Notes: generated from the sequence alone by a model not told the origin. 64,000 nucleotides of DNA from Streptococcus pseudoporcinus LQ 940-04 (GCF_000188035.1 NZ_AEUY02000003.1:124001-188000); one strand, 5' to 3'. Counted from the stretch's first letter, positions 9,030 through 17,522 are shown. Program-made: numbers and translations.

Positions 9030-10019
9030 ATCGAAACACAATATGATATTACCATTATTGGTGGAGGTCCAGTAGGGCTATTCACAGCATTTTATGCTGG
9101 CTTACGGGGAATGACAGTTAACATTATTGAAAGTTTGTCTGAGCTAGGCGGTCAACCAGTTATTCTCTATCCAGAAAAAGTTATTTATGATATTCCTGCT
9201 ATTCCGGCCTTGACTGGGGCTGAACTTACGGATAATTTAATCAAACAAATTAGTCGATTTGATGACCGCATAAGTGTTTGTTTGAAAGAAGAAGTTCAAT
9301 TATTTACGAAAACAGAAGATGGCTTTACCATAAAGACTAATAAAGCAGAGCGTAGGACGAAAGCGATTATTATCGCTTGTGGAAACGGGGCTTTTTCACC
9401 GAGAAAACTAGGTCTAGATGGTGAAGAAGAGTATGCTGATGACAATATTTATTATAATGTCCATAAATTAGATCAGTTTGCTGGGAAGAAAATAGTCATT
9501 TGTGGAGGTGGTGATTCTGCAGTTGATTGGGCTTTAGCGCTTTATGGCTTAGCAGAGAGTGTCACATTAGTTCATCGCCGAGATGCTTTCCGAGCGCATG
9601 AACATAGTGTTGAGCTTTTAAAGGCCTCTGGAGTGAATATTTTAACCCCATATGTTCCAAGTGCTCTCCTGGGTGATAATGGCCGAGCCAATCAATTGGT
9701 TATCCAAAAGGTTAAAGATAAAGAGCAAATGACACTTGATATGGATGCTCTGATTGTCAGTTATGGCTTCTCAACATCAAATAAGAACCTTAAGAATTGG
9801 GACTTAGATTTCAAAAGAACAAGTATTAATGTTTCTCATCTTTTTGAAACAAGTCAAAAAGGTATTTTTGCAGTAGGAGATGCAGCACAGTATGAAGGAA
9901 AAGTTGATTTAATAGCAACAGGTTTTGGTGAAGCGCCAATTGCAGTAAATCAAGCCATTAATTATATTTACCCAGATAGAGATAACCGTGTCGTTCATTC
10001 TACATCTTTAATTGATTAA
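9030..10019 (+). CDS. ferredoxin-NADP reductase (thioredoxin-reductase-like), apparent AUC start
   Basis: This is a flavoprotein of the thioredoxin-reductase-like FNR type, about 329 residues. It has the FAD-binding motif [11 protein letters not shown] at about residues 8-18, the NADP-binding motif [12 protein letters not shown] near 157-168 and the late FAD motif GIFAVGDAA. It lacks the CXXC of true thioredoxin reductase, as expected. The frame is conserved back to codon 9030, which reads ATC-GAA-ACA-CAA. A good AAAGGAG lies at 9014-9020 and a stop at 9021-9023. The first ATG/GTG/TTG in frame is ATG 9111, which would remove the FAD motif. The start is therefore placed at ATC 9030, or the start codon has been lost. 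Confidence 0.85.
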   Translation: METQYDITIIGGGPVGLFTAFYAGLRGMTVNIIESLSELGGQPVILYPEKVIYDIPAIPALTGAELTDNLIKQISRFDDRISVCLKEEVQLFTKTEDGFTIKTNKAERRTKAIIIACGNGAFSPRKLGLDGEEEYADDNIYYNVHKLDQFAGKKIVICGGGDSAVDWALALYGLAESVTLVHRRDAFRAHEHSVELLKASGVNILTPYVPSALLGDNGRANQLVIQKVKDKEQMTLDMDALIVSYGFSTSNKNLKNWDLDFKRTSINVSHLFETSQKGIFAVGDAAQYEGKVDLIATGFGEAPIAVNQAINYIYPDRDNRVVHSTSLID

Positions 10020-10031
10020 TAATAAACTATA

Positions 10032-10078
10032 AATAATACCTATGGAACTATAAAAAAAACCATGGGTATTATTTTTTT
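10032..10078 (+). terminator. terminator after ferredoxin-NADP reductase gene
   Basis: A 14-base stem with one G-T pair joins 10032-10045 and 10060-10073. It has an A-rich loop and is followed by T residues. Confidence 0.85.
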
Positions 10079-10105
10079 AGGTAGGACTACAAACCACTTT
10101 CTATG

Positions 10106-10114
10106 TGATATAAT
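10106..10114 (+). promoter_or_regulatory. extended -10 promoter of the pfoR-like operon
   Basis: TGATATAAT forms a consensus extended -10 element. No good -35 hexamer is present 17 bases upstream. Transcription would begin near 10121, just before the dyad at 10126-10141. Confidence 0.6.
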
Positions 10115-10125
10115 TAACTAGTAAA

Positions 10126-10141
10126 TGTGATGGATTTCACA
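10126..10141 (+). promoter_or_regulatory. Rex/CRP-FNR-like operator, TGTGA-N6-TCACA
   Basis: A perfect dyad TGTGATGGATTTCACA sits about five bases after the predicted transcription start. The half-sites match the redox regulator Rex and also CRP/FNR-type regulators. The position, inside the initially transcribed region, would suit repression. Confidence 0.5.
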
Positions 10142-10175
10142 CTATAAGATTATAAAATGAAGAGAGGTCATGGAA

Positions 10176-11231
10176 ATGACAACAACTAAAGAAACATTTA
10201 GTACTTTTATGAATAAAGTACTGGCTGGTACAGCCACGGCTATCGTCGTGGCGCTTATCCCAAATGCCATTTTAGCAACCTTTTTAAAGCCACTATTGCC
10301 TAATACAACAGCTGCTGAATTTTTACATATTGTACAAGTATTCCAATTCTTCACACCGATTATGGCAGGTTTTCTCATTGGCCAGCAGTTTAAGTTTAAT
10401 CCGATGCAGCAATTAGCTGTTGGAGGAGCAGCTTATATTGGTTCAGGTGCCTGGGTATACTCTGAAGTTGTTCAAAAAGGGGCAACAGTCGGCTCCTTCC
10501 AACTTAGAGGAATTGGTGACCTTATTAATATGATGATTACAGCGAGTCTAGCTGTCTTGGCTGTTAAATGGTTTGGCAATAAGTTTGGTTCCTTAACAAT
10601 CATTCTTTTACCAATTACGATTGGAACTGGTGTTGGTTTTATTGGCTGGAAATTATTGCCTTATGTTTCGTATGTGACAACTTTAATTGGACAAGGTATT
10701 AACTCCTTTACAACACTTCAACCAATAGTGATGTCAATCTTAATTGCAATGGCTTTTGCATTATTAATTGTTAGTCCAATTTCAACAGTTGCGATTGGTT
10801 TAGCAGTCGGACTAAATGGCATGGCAGCTGGAGCAGCATCAATGGGAATTGCAGCAACCGCAGCAGTTCTTGTTTGGGCTACTCTAAAAGTTAACAAATC
10901 AGGTGTCCCTATTGCTATTGCTTTAGGAGCTATGAAAATGATGATGCCTAACTTTTTGAAACATCCTATTATGGCTATTCCAATGGTGATTACAGCAGCA
11001 ATTTCATCATTAACTGTGCCCTTATTCAATTTGGTTGGTACTCCAGCATCGTCAGGTTTTGGCCTTGTAGGGGCTGTAGGTCCCATTGCTTCATTAGCTG
11101 GTGGAAGTAGCATTCTTATTATCATTTTGGCTTGGTTTCTTATTCCATTTGGTGTTGGATTTGTAGCACATAAAATCTGTAAGGATATTCTTAAACTTTA
11201 CAAAGAAGATATCTTTGTATTTGAAGGATAA
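10176..11231 (+). CDS. PfoR-like PTS EIIC-type membrane transporter
   Basis: This 351-residue polytopic membrane protein belongs to the PTS_EIIC_2 family and has around ten hydrophobic segments. Features include FFTPIMAGFLIGQQF, AVGGAAYIGSGAW, SPISTVAIGLAVGLNGMAAGAASMGIAA and TPASSGFGLVGAVGPIASL. The family is named after PfoR, first described as a regulator of perfringolysin in Clostridium. It has no EIIA or EIIB domain, and the substrate is unknown. The ATG at 10176, eight bases after GAGAGG, is preferred over the ATG at 10170. The ketopantoate reductase gene follows after 22 bases, so the two are co-transcribed. Confidence 0.8.
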   Translation: MTTTKETFSTFMNKVLAGTATAIVVALIPNAILATFLKPLLPNTTAAEFLHIVQVFQFFTPIMAGFLIGQQFKFNPMQQLAVGGAAYIGSGAWVYSEVVQKGATVGSFQLRGIGDLINMMITASLAVLAVKWFGNKFGSLTIILLPITIGTGVGFIGWKLLPYVSYVTTLIGQGINSFTTLQPIVMSILIAMAFALLIVSPISTVAIGLAVGLNGMAAGAASMGIAATAAVLVWATLKVNKSGVPIAIALGAMKMMMPNFLKHPIMAIPMVITAAISSLTVPLFNLVGTPASSGFGLVGAVGPIASLAGGSSILIIILAWFLIPFGVGFVAHKICKDILKLYKEDIFVFEG

Positions 11232-11253
11232 AAAAGAGATAAAGGAGATTACA

Positions 11254-12177
11254 ATGTTAGTTTATATTGCTGGATCAGGAGCTATGGGTTGCCGTTTTGG
11301 TTACCAAATTTCTAAAACAAAAAATGATGTTATCCTTTTAGATAATTGGGAAGATCATATTAATGCCATTAAAGAAAATGGTTTGAAAATATCTGGTGAT
11401 GTGGAAGAAACCGTCAAGCTTCCTATCATGAAGCCGACTGAAGCGACACAAGAAGCAGACCTTATTATTCTTTTTACTAAGGCTATGCAGTTACCGCAAA
11501 TGCTACAAGATATTAAAGGTATTATTGGTAAAGAAACGAAAGTGCTTTGCTTATTAAATGGACTTGGTCATGAAGATGTTATTCGTCAGTATATTCCAGT
11601 TCATAATATTTTGATGGGTGTTACTGTTTGGACAGCAGGACTTGAAGGTCCAGGGCATGCTCATTTACAAGGTGTGGGTGCCTTAAACTTACAAAGTATG
11701 GATTCTGAAAATCAAGAAGCGGGCCGTCAAGTTGCAGATATGTTAACAGAAGCAAAATTATATGCTACCTATGACGAAAATGTTCTTCCAAATATTTGGC
11801 GCAAAGCATGTGTCAATGGAACAATGAACTCTACTTGTGCCCTATTAGATTGTACTATTGGTGAATTATTTGCTAGTGAAGACGGTCTAAAAATGGTTCA
11901 TGAGATTATCCACGAATTTGTAACTGTGGGAGAAGCAGAAGGGGTTAGTCTAAATGAAGAAGAAATCACTAAATACGTCATGGATACTTCTGTGAAGGCT
12001 GCTCATCATTACCCATCAATGCATCAAGACTTAGTTCAAAACCATCGTTTAACAGAAATTGATTTTATCAATGGGGCAGTTAATACCAAAGGTGAAAAAT
12101 TGGGAATTGATACACCATATTGTCGTTTAATTACACAACTTGTACATGCCAAAGAAGAAATTTTAAAAATTAAATAA
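11254..12177 (+). CDS. 2-dehydropantoate 2-reductase (ketopantoate reductase family)
   Basis: This 307-residue NADPH-dependent reductase is of the PanE/ApbA family, which makes pantoate for coenzyme A or reduces related 2-oxo acids. The Rossmann motif is at the N-terminus (VYIAGSGAMGCRFGYQ). The catalytic Lys lies in NIWRKACVNGTMNSTCAL, and the C-terminal helices include EIDFINGAV. The ATG at 11254 follows AAAGGAG and is preferred to the upstream ATG at 11215, which lies inside the previous gene. Pairing with a PfoR-like permease suggests a specific 2-oxo-acid substrate, but this is inference. Confidence 0.85.
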   Translation: MLVYIAGSGAMGCRFGYQISKTKNDVILLDNWEDHINAIKENGLKISGDVEETVKLPIMKPTEATQEADLIILFTKAMQLPQMLQDIKGIIGKETKVLCLLNGLGHEDVIRQYIPVHNILMGVTVWTAGLEGPGHAHLQGVGALNLQSMDSENQEAGRQVADMLTEAKLYATYDENVLPNIWRKACVNGTMNSTCALLDCTIGELFASEDGLKMVHEIIHEFVTVGEAEGVSLNEEEITKYVMDTSVKAAHHYPSMHQDLVQNHRLTEIDFINGAVNTKGEKLGIDTPYCRLITQLVHAKEEILKIK

Positions 12178-12188
12178 GAATTCTTTAC

Positions 12189-12217
12189 AAGACCAGTTTT
12201 AAGCTGGTCTTCTTTTT
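12189..12217 (+). terminator. terminator after ketopantoate reductase gene
   Basis: An eight-base stem pairs AAGACCAG at 12189-12196 with CTGGTCTT at 12204-12211. It has a seven-base loop and a T run. Confidence 0.85.
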
Positions 12218-12249
12218 GCAGCCAGATGAAAGAATTTGATAGATTGTGC

Positions 12250-12277
12250 TTGACTTTGACAATAAATAAGGTATAAT
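12250..12277 (+). promoter_or_regulatory. sigma-A promoter of the fructose operon
   Basis: TTGACT at 12250-12255, a 16-base spacer and TATAAT at 12272-12277 precede fruR. A second TTGACA at 12256-12261 is too close to the -10 box to be used with it. Confidence 0.8.
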
Positions 12278-12282
12278 TTATA

Positions 12283-12296
12283 TGTAACCGATTACA
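12283..12296 (+). promoter_or_regulatory. catabolite-responsive element (cre) for CcpA
   Basis: TGTAACCGATTACA fits the cre consensus TGNAANCGNWNNCA at every constrained position. It lies immediately after the -10 box, over the expected transcription start. This is a repression position, consistent with glucose repression of fructose uptake. Confidence 0.8.
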
Positions 12297-12311
12297 GAAA
12301 GTGGTGATATT

Positions 12312-13055
12312 ATCCTCAAATCAAAACGAAAACAGAAGATTATGGAACGCATTCTGGTAGACCGTTTTGTTGCTTTAGAAGATTTAATGCGAGAGTTAGA
12401 CTCTTCAGAATCAACTGTCAGGCGCGATTTAGATGAGCTTGAAGCAGAAGGCAAACTTCATCGGGTTCATGGTGGGGCGGAATTGTTTCCGTCGCTTCAG
12501 GAAGAATTATCAAATTCAGAAAAATCTATCAAAAACAGTCAAAGTAAACAGAAGTTAGCTAAAAAAGCTGCGGAGTTTATCCATGATAACGATGTTATTT
12601 TCATTGATGCAGGTACAACAACAGAGTTTTTGATTTCTCAACTCTTCCCAAAAAATGTAACCGTTGTTACGAATTCAATTCATCATGCTGCCAAGCTAGT
12701 GGATAGGAAGATTAAAACGATTATTATTGGTGGTTTTGTAAAACAGACAACGGACGCAAGCATTGGTAATGTGGCTTTAGAGCAAATTCAACAAATGAAC
12801 TTTGATAAAGCTTTTCTGGGAATGAATGGACTTGATAACTTTTATCTGACCACTCCTGATATGGAGGAAGCGGTCATTAAAAGGACTATTCTTTCTAATG
12901 CGAAAATGTCCTATGTTCTTGCAGATTCTTCAAAGGTAGGACAGGTGTCCTTTGTTAAAGTAGCTCCCATTGAAGATGCCTGTTTAATAACAGAAGTATC
13001 TAAAAGTCTTCTGTTGACAAAAATAAAAGAAAAAACAAAGGTGATTGAAGTATGA
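12312..13055 (+). CDS. fruR: DeoR-family regulator of the fructose operon, apparent AUC start
   Basis: This DeoR-type repressor of about 247 residues senses fructose 1-phosphate in related operons. A winged HTH near residues 20-60 includes SSESTVRRDLDELEAEGKLHRVHGG, and an ISOCOT-type effector domain follows (FIDAGTTTEFL). The family-typical N-terminus L-K-S-K-R-K-Q is encoded from 12312, where the codon is ATC. A GGTGAT ribosome-binding element lies just upstream. No canonical start exists upstream in frame before 12300. The first ATG (12342) would cut the N-terminal helix and has only a weak ribosome-binding site. The gene overlaps fruK by four bases. Confidence 0.85.
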   Translation: MLKSKRKQKIMERILVDRFVALEDLMRELDSSESTVRRDLDELEAEGKLHRVHGGAELFPSLQEELSNSEKSIKNSQSKQKLAKKAAEFIHDNDVIFIDAGTTTEFLISQLFPKNVTVVTNSIHHAAKLVDRKIKTIIIGGFVKQTTDASIGNVALEQIQQMNFDKAFLGMNGLDNFYLTTPDMEEAVIKRTILSNAKMSYVLADSSKVGQVSFVKVAPIEDACLITEVSKSLLLTKIKEKTKVIEV

Positions 13056-13963
13056 TTTATACAGTAACACTCAATCCTTCGATTGACTTTATCGTCAGAA
13101 TTGACCACCTGGAAACGGGTTCAGTTAACCGTATGGCTAGTGACGATAAATTTGCAGGAGGTAAAGGAATAAATGTTAGTCGCATCTTACAAAGGCTAGA
13201 TATTGATAATATTGCTACTGGTTTTATAGGTGGTTTTACTGGTCAATTTATTGAAGAAAGTTTAAGATCAGAACAAATCATAACCAATTTTATTCCTGTT
13301 AAGGAAGACACACGGATTAATGTTAAGATTAAATCTGATCTTGAGACGGAGATTAATGGAGCTGGTCCTGAAATCAGTGATTTCGAACTTCAAGCTATGA
13401 AAGAAGCTTTATCCAAACTTTCTGACAATGATACGGTAGTCTTTGCTGGGTCAGCGCCTTCTAACCTTGGCAATACTATTTATAATGAGCTTATCCCAAT
13501 TGTAAGATCAGCTGGGGCACAGATTATTTGTGATTTTGAAGGTCAGACTTTATTAGATGCTCTTGCTTACCATCCCTTGCTTGTTAAGCCTAATAATCAT
13601 GAACTTGAAGCTATTTTTAAGACTAGCTTAAAAGGACTTGATGATGTCGAAACTTACGCTCGTAAGCTTATCGATAGGGGTGCTCAAAATGTTATTGTTT
13701 CAATGGCTGGTGATGGAGCCTTATTGGTAACACAAGATGCTTCTTATTTTGCTAAACCTATTAAAGGAACTGTGAAGAATTCTGTAGGTGCAGGTGACTC
13801 AATGGTAGCTGGTTTTACTGGTCAATTTGTAAGAACAAAAAATCCTATCGAAGCCTTGAAGTGGGGAGTTGCTTGTGGGACAGCTACAGCTTTCTCAGAT
13901 GATTTGGCAACAAGTAATTTTATAGAAGAAACTTATCAAAAAGTTGAGGTAGAAAAAAGATGA
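13052..13963 (+). CDS. fruK: 1-phosphofructokinase
   Basis: This 303-residue PfkB-family kinase phosphorylates fructose 1-phosphate, the product of FruA, to fructose 1,6-bisphosphate. It has the typical start MIYTVTLNPSIDFIV, the substrate-binding GGKGINVSR and the C-terminal anion hole/catalytic motif NSVGAGDSMVAGF. Four-base overlaps on both sides indicate translational coupling within fruRKA. Confidence 0.96.
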   Translation: MIYTVTLNPSIDFIVRIDHLETGSVNRMASDDKFAGGKGINVSRILQRLDIDNIATGFIGGFTGQFIEESLRSEQIITNFIPVKEDTRINVKIKSDLETEINGAGPEISDFELQAMKEALSKLSDNDTVVFAGSAPSNLGNTIYNELIPIVRSAGAQIICDFEGQTLLDALAYHPLLVKPNNHELEAIFKTSLKGLDDVETYARKLIDRGAQNVIVSMAGDGALLVTQDASYFAKPIKGTVKNSVGAGDSMVAGFTGQFVRTKNPIEALKWGVACGTATAFSDDLATSNFIEETYQKVEVEKR

Positions 13964-15912
13964 AGATACAAGATTTGTTGAAAAAAGATTTAATGATTTT
14001 AGATCTAAAAGCTAATAGCAAGGAAAGTGCTATTGATGAGATGATCTCGCGTTTAGTAGCTAAAAACGTGGTTTCAGATTTTGATACATTTAAGGCTGGT
14101 ATTATGGCACGTGAAGCACAGACATCTACTGGCTTAGGTGACGGTATTGCAATGCCGCACAGTAAAAATAATGCGGTGCGTGAAGCGAGTGTTTTATTTG
14201 CTAAATCAGCTAATGGTTTAGACTATGAGTCGCTTGATGGTCAAGCAACAGATTTGTTCTTCATGATTGCTGCACCTGATGGTGCAAATGATACCCATCT
14301 TGCAGCACTAGCACAACTATCTCAATATCTCTTGAAAGATGGCTTTGCCGATAAGTTAAGAGCTGTGGAAAGTCCCGAAGATGTCATTGTCTTGTTTGAC
14401 GCTTCTGAAAAAGAGCAGGTAGAAGAAGCACCTGTAGCAGGCTCTTCCAATTCAGAGTTTATTGTTGCTGTTACAGCTTGTACCACTGGTATCGCACATA
14501 CCTATATGGCTGAAGAAGCTCTTAAAAAACAGGCAGCCCAAATGGGTGTAGCTATTAAAGTTGAAACCAATGGTGCCTCTGGTGTCGCTAATCGTTTAAG
14601 GGCAGAAGATATTAAAGAAGCGAAAGGTGTTATCGTAGCTGCTGACAAAGCTGTTGAGATGGACCGTTTTGATGGAAAACCTCTGGTATTACGACCTGTT
14701 GCTGATGGCATTAAAAAAAGTGAAGAGCTTATTTCAATCATTTTAGATAATCAAGCAAAGGTCTACCAAGCTAAGAATGATAGTAAGCAAGTGAAAGTCT
14801 CTGAAGAAAAGGCAAGCTTTGGCGGAGCATTTTACAAACACCTGATGGGTGGGGTTTCACAGATGCTACCATTCGTTATTGGTGGAGGGATCATGATTGC
14901 TATCGCCTTCCTACTAGATAATCTCTTAGGAGTTCCGAAAGACCAGTTGGGAAATTTGGGATCTTATCATGAAATAGCGGCTATCTTTAAAAATATCGGT
15001 GGTGCAGCCTTTTCATTCATGCTACCAGTTTTAGCAGGTTACATCGCTTATTCCATTGCTGAGAAGCCTGGTTTAGTTGCTGGTTTTGTAGCTGGTGCTA
15101 TTGCTTCAAATGGTTTAGCCTTTGGCAAAGTTGCTTTTGCTGCAGGTGGTGAAAAATCTCTAGCCTTAGCAGGAGTACCTTCTGGTTTCTTAGGAGCCTT
15201 GGTAGGTGGTTTCTTAGCAGGTGGCATTATTTTACTTCTTCGTAAATTACTGTCTGGCTTGCCACGATCACTTGAAGGGATTAAATCAATTCTACTTTAC
15301 CCCTTGCTTGGAGTACTAATCACTGGTTTCTTAATGCTTTTGGTCAATATTCCAATGGCAGCAATCAATACAGCATTAAATGATTTCTTACAAGGTTTAT
15401 CAGGCAGCTCTGCAGTCTTAATGGGCCTACTAGTTGGTGGGATGATGGCTGTAGATATGGGGGGACCAGTTAACAAGGCGGCTTATGTCTTTGGTACAGG
15501 TACCTTAGCGGCGACAGTTGCAAATGGTGGCTCAGTTGTAATGGCTGCTGTAATGGCAGGCGGAATGGTCCCTCCTTTGGCAGTATTTGTAGCTACCTTA
15601 TTATTTAAAGATAAATTTACAAAAGAAGAGCGTGAGTCAGGGCTCACAAACATCGTAATGGGATTATCCTTTATTACTGAAGGGGCAATTCCATTTGGTG
15701 CGGCAGACCCAGCGCGTGCAATCCCAAGTTTCATTGCAGGATCTGCTTTAACAGGTGCTCTTGTTGGTCTAGCAGGAATCAAATTAATGGCTCCCCATGG
15801 TGGAATCTTTGTTGTTGCTTTAACAAGTAACCCAATTCTTTACCTTGTGTTTGTGGCTATCGGTGCCCTAGTATCAGGGATATTATTTGGTGCCCTTCGT
15901 AAGAAACTTTAA
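13960..15912 (+). CDS. fruA: PTS fructose-specific EIIABC
   Basis: This 650-residue fused permease imports fructose and phosphorylates it to fructose 1-phosphate. The EIIA domain is at about residues 1-150 with its phospho-His in GIAMPHSKN (His67). EIIB is at about 165-260 with Cys174 in VTACTTGIAHTYMA. EIIC is at about 290-650, with GGGIMIAIAF, MAVDMGGPVNKAAY and FITEGAIPFGAADP. All three domains look intact. The gene ends the fruRKA operon and is followed by a terminator. Confidence 0.96.
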   Translation: MKIQDLLKKDLMILDLKANSKESAIDEMISRLVAKNVVSDFDTFKAGIMAREAQTSTGLGDGIAMPHSKNNAVREASVLFAKSANGLDYESLDGQATDLFFMIAAPDGANDTHLAALAQLSQYLLKDGFADKLRAVESPEDVIVLFDASEKEQVEEAPVAGSSNSEFIVAVTACTTGIAHTYMAEEALKKQAAQMGVAIKVETNGASGVANRLRAEDIKEAKGVIVAADKAVEMDRFDGKPLVLRPVADGIKKSEELISIILDNQAKVYQAKNDSKQVKVSEEKASFGGAFYKHLMGGVSQMLPFVIGGGIMIAIAFLLDNLLGVPKDQLGNLGSYHEIAAIFKNIGGAAFSFMLPVLAGYIAYSIAEKPGLVAGFVAGAIASNGLAFGKVAFAAGGEKSLALAGVPSGFLGALVGGFLAGGIILLLRKLLSGLPRSLEGIKSILLYPLLGVLITGFLMLLVNIPMAAINTALNDFLQGLSGSSAVLMGLLVGGMMAVDMGGPVNKAAYVFGTGTLAATVANGGSVVMAAVMAGGMVPPLAVFVATLLFKDKFTKEERESGLTNIVMGLSFITEGAIPFGAADPARAIPSFIAGSALTGALVGLAGIKLMAPHGGIFVVALTSNPILYLVFVAIGALVSGILFGALRKKL

Positions 15913-15933
15913 TGAGGACATCTGTCTAAGTGC

Positions 15934-15963
15934 AACTAGAATCTGCTAAGGTTCTAGTTTTTT
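15934..15963 (+). terminator. terminator of the fru operon
   Basis: An eight-base stem pairs AACTAGAA at 15934-15941 with TTCTAGTT at 15952-15959. A T run follows. Confidence 0.8.
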
Positions 15964-15971
15964 GTTATACT
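15963..15971 (+). promoter_or_regulatory. extended -10 promoter of first glucosaminidase gene
   Basis: TGTTATACT is an extended -10 element 29 bases before the start codon. It overlaps the end of the fru terminator T run. No clear -35 box was found. Confidence 0.5.
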
Positions 15972-15999
15972 TAAAGAAGTACAATAAGGGAAGTAAGCT

Positions 16000-16614
16000 A
16001 TGGCTAAAAAGAATTATCGACCAAAATCAAGATTCAAGAAAGAAAAGAAACAAAATTTCCAAGTAAGTATGATAGCTTTAATGCTAACCAGTTTTATGAT
16101 TAGTTTTTTTACGATACAAGGGCAAAGAGAAAGTATAAAAAAAGTAGCAGGAAACCAAACAATCCTATTTTTGTCAAAGGCTGCCAAGCCAGCTCAATTT
16201 ATTGCTCAAAAAAATGATTTATACACTTCCGTAATGTTAGCCCAAGCCGTATTGGAATCCAACAACGGTCAGTCACAATTAAGCCAAAAGCCCTATTATA
16301 ATTTTTTTGGTATTAAAGGAACTTATAATGGCAAAGCTATTATCCTACCAACAAACGAAGATGACGGTAAAGGAAACTTCTATAAGGTAGATGCTAAGTT
16401 TCGCCACTATGGGACAAGGACAAATGGCTTTAAGGATTATGCTCAGGTTTTGTCAGATCCCCTTTACCTGAGAACACATAAAAGTCAGACACAGACTTAT
16501 GAAGAAGCAACACAAGTTCTCACTGGCCATTATGCAACAGATACTAGTTATAACCAAAAACTGAATCACATCATTTCAACTTATCAGTTGACCTTGTTTG
16601 ATTACCCATTTTAG
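16000..16614 (+). CDS. glucosaminidase-domain (FlgJ/LytG-type) wall hydrolase, paralogue 1
   Basis: This 204-residue exported or membrane-anchored protein has a basic N-terminus, a single hydrophobic helix at about residues 23-41 and a glucosaminidase (GH73-type) domain. Visible motifs are LYTSVMLAQAVLESNNGQSQLS with the predicted catalytic Glu, [13 protein letters not shown], and [19 protein letters not shown]. It probably cleaves the glycan backbone of peptidoglycan. It has no wall-binding repeats. A close paralogue follows 137 bases later with its own promoter. Confidence 0.85.
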   Translation: MAKKNYRPKSRFKKEKKQNFQVSMIALMLTSFMISFFTIQGQRESIKKVAGNQTILFLSKAAKPAQFIAQKNDLYTSVMLAQAVLESNNGQSQLSQKPYYNFFGIKGTYNGKAIILPTNEDDGKGNFYKVDAKFRHYGTRTNGFKDYAQVLSDPLYLRTHKSQTQTYEEATQVLTGHYATDTSYNQKLNHIISTYQLTLFDYPF

Positions 16615-16702
16615 ATAATAAGGTTAAATATTTCAATATGACTACAATTTTATATCAGCTCATTTAAATATGACATTCTTGTAGTTAAATACTAAATTAG
16701 TG

Positions 16703-16711
16703 TGTTATAAT
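16703..16711 (+). promoter_or_regulatory. extended -10 promoter of second glucosaminidase gene
   Basis: TGTTATAAT is a consensus extended -10 element 40 bases before the start at 16752. No well-spaced -35 box is seen. Confidence 0.55.
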
Positions 16712-16751
16712 ATTATTCGACTCAAGAAATAGAAAAGGATTTAAAGAAGCG

Positions 16752-17492
16752 ATGACTAAGTTTAAGTTGAAAGGTAAAAAATTATTACTGGGGATCTTTG
16801 CATTAGTAGCATTAGTGGCGATTTTTGCAGTAGGACAATCGTCACCCAAAGAAAAGAAAGTAGAAGCCGACAGCTTCGCAGTTGGACCAACGCAAGCTTT
16901 TATTAACGAAATTGCTGGTACGGCTAGTCAAATAGCTAGTGAAAGAGATTTGTATGCCTCTGTCATGATAGCTCAAGCCATTTTAGAATCAAGCAACGGA
17001 CAGTCAGGTCTCAGTCAAGCACCATACTATAACTTTTTTGGCATTAAAGGTGCTTACAATGGTGGCTCTGTAACTATGAAGACTTGGGAAGATGATGGTA
17101 AAGGTAACCCTTACGAAATTGATCAACCTTTTAGAGCTTATCCAAGTATAGCTGATTCTTTGAATGACTACGCTAATTTATTAAGTTCACCTCTATATTC
17201 AGGTGCACATCGCTCAAACACACTGTCTTACCAAGATGCAACTGCAGCGCTGACAGGTTTATATGCGACTGATACTTCTTATAATGCAAAACTTAACAGT
17301 ATCATTCAAACTTATGGTTTGACAGCTTATGATGTGGTTACACCAGCACCTGGCTCTCAGCCTGCGGCAGCTGCACCGACTGCGACAGTTGATACCACTA
17401 ACCTTGTTTGGAATCAATTCCGAGGTTCTTATACTGACTCTGAAACATTAAGGATTGACCACGCGTGGGCAGCATTAAAGTATAACCGATAA
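16752..17492 (+). CDS. glucosaminidase-domain wall hydrolase, paralogue 2
   Basis: This 246-residue protein has an N-terminal signal or anchor helix at about residues 10-29 and the same glucosaminidase domain as its neighbour. Shared motifs are [37 protein letters not shown] and [16 protein letters not shown]. It differs in having a C-terminal Pro/Ala-rich linker and a short extra tail of about 45 residues ending [14 protein letters not shown]. The tandem arrangement suggests gene duplication followed by divergence outside the catalytic domain. Confidence 0.87.
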   Translation: MTKFKLKGKKLLLGIFALVALVAIFAVGQSSPKEKKVEADSFAVGPTQAFINEIAGTASQIASERDLYASVMIAQAILESSNGQSGLSQAPYYNFFGIKGAYNGGSVTMKTWEDDGKGNPYEIDQPFRAYPSIADSLNDYANLLSSPLYSGAHRSNTLSYQDATAALTGLYATDTSYNAKLNSIIQTYGLTAYDVVTPAPGSQPAAAAPTATVDTTNLVWNQFRGSYTDSETLRIDHAWAALKYNR

Positions 17493-17500
17493 ATAAAAAT

Positions 17501-17522
17501 CACCCTCCTAGGGTGTTTTTTT
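17501..17522 (+). terminator. terminator after second glucosaminidase gene
   Basis: The stem CACCCT/AGGGTG has a three-base loop and is followed directly by seven T. Confidence 0.8.

Noticed and set aside
10718..11125. 135-codon open frame on the minus strand inside the PfoR-like gene
   Set aside because: It is a shadow of a hydrophobic-protein gene. Ala/Ile-rich low-complexity translation is typical of antisense frames.
12256..12277. TTGACA at 12256 as the -35 box of the fru promoter
   Set aside because: The spacer to TATAAT would be only 10 bases. The overlapping TTGACT at 12250 gives 16.
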